Source: Mesostigma viride
Lineage: Eukaryota > Streptophyta > Mesostigmatophyceae > Mesostigmatales > Mesostigmataceae
DNA: 64,000 nucleotides
NCBI GenBank assembly: GCA_009746045.1
Contig: RPFO01000041.1
Location: 2,398,613 to 2,462,612 of the forward strand
Reading direction: 5' to 3'
Shown piece after piece: positions 63,998 through 64,000 of the stretch. A program made the translations under genes and the position numbers. The notes below the pieces were generated by a model. It did not search any database and was not told the DNA's origin. It saw only the letters and a program-made list of their open reading frames with translations. The stretch's first letter is position 1; each line of letters opens with the position of its first letter.

Positions 63998-64000
63998 CGC

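Overview
The window looks like nuclear DNA of a large, repeat-rich eukaryotic genome. The evidence is nested LTR retrotransposons, a chromodomain integrase, spliceosomal-type intron signals and long tetranucleotide microsatellites. No rRNA, tRNA, CRISPR array or bacterial-style operon was seen. The content (DUF7869-like proteins, poly-Q proteins, high CpG in genes) would suit a green-lineage alga, but nothing here fixes the species.

Layout. 1-11 kb: mini- and microsatellites, dispersed direct repeats and gene-poor DNA. 10.9-17.8 kb: a two-exon gene remnant and a Penelope-like reverse transcriptase (RT) remnant, caught in a 3,230-bp head-to-tail tandem duplication with no difference noticed between copies. 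17.5-48.4 kb: a nest of retroelements. The outermost is a 5'-truncated minus-strand Ty3/gypsy chromovirus: integrase plus chromodomain at 46.7-48.3 kb, an extra downstream ORF, polypurine tract and 3' LTR at 17.5-18.2 kb. Its extra ORF is split by a plus-strand Ty1/copia-type element (22074-46224; TSD TGTCC). That element is interrupted twice: in gag by a non-coding 2.2-kb LTR element (23565-25791; TSD CACGG) and in pol by a second minus-strand gypsy-family element (27066-42822; TSD CCACG). The inner gypsy carries a 5'-leader ORF resembling an RNase H1 hybrid-binding (viroplasmin-type) domain, then gag and a broken protease; RT and integrase are absent. In their place lie about 10 kb of other DNA, including a 7.2-kb unit bounded by 32-bp terminal inverted repeats (29051-36239). 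At each of the three insertions, removing the insert and one TSD copy rejoins the interrupted reading frame exactly, so the boundaries are well fixed.

48.8-59.2 kb: two divergent genes. The minus-strand gene has a PHD-like zinc finger, a coiled coil and a poly-Q tract, with usable splice sites. The plus-strand gene is a DUF7869-like, transposase-like protein that would be about 2,220 residues long but for one in-frame TGA; its middle is a 3.2-kb GC-rich tandem repeat. The 7.2-kb inverted-repeat unit has a comparable divergent pair (a DUF7869-type N-terminus and a coiled-coil gene), so both loci may be versions of one two-gene DNA transposon family. 59.2-64 kb: simple repeats, a palindrome, a probable minus-strand LTR and an edge ORF with one membrane segment.

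Most likely novel: the copia-type element with apparent order gag - integrase - protease-like - RT - RNase H, the leader ORF with the hybrid-binding domain, the post-integrase ORF of the chromovirus, and the repeat-bearing DUF7869 gene with its partner. All domain names come from reading motifs by eye; no database search was run.
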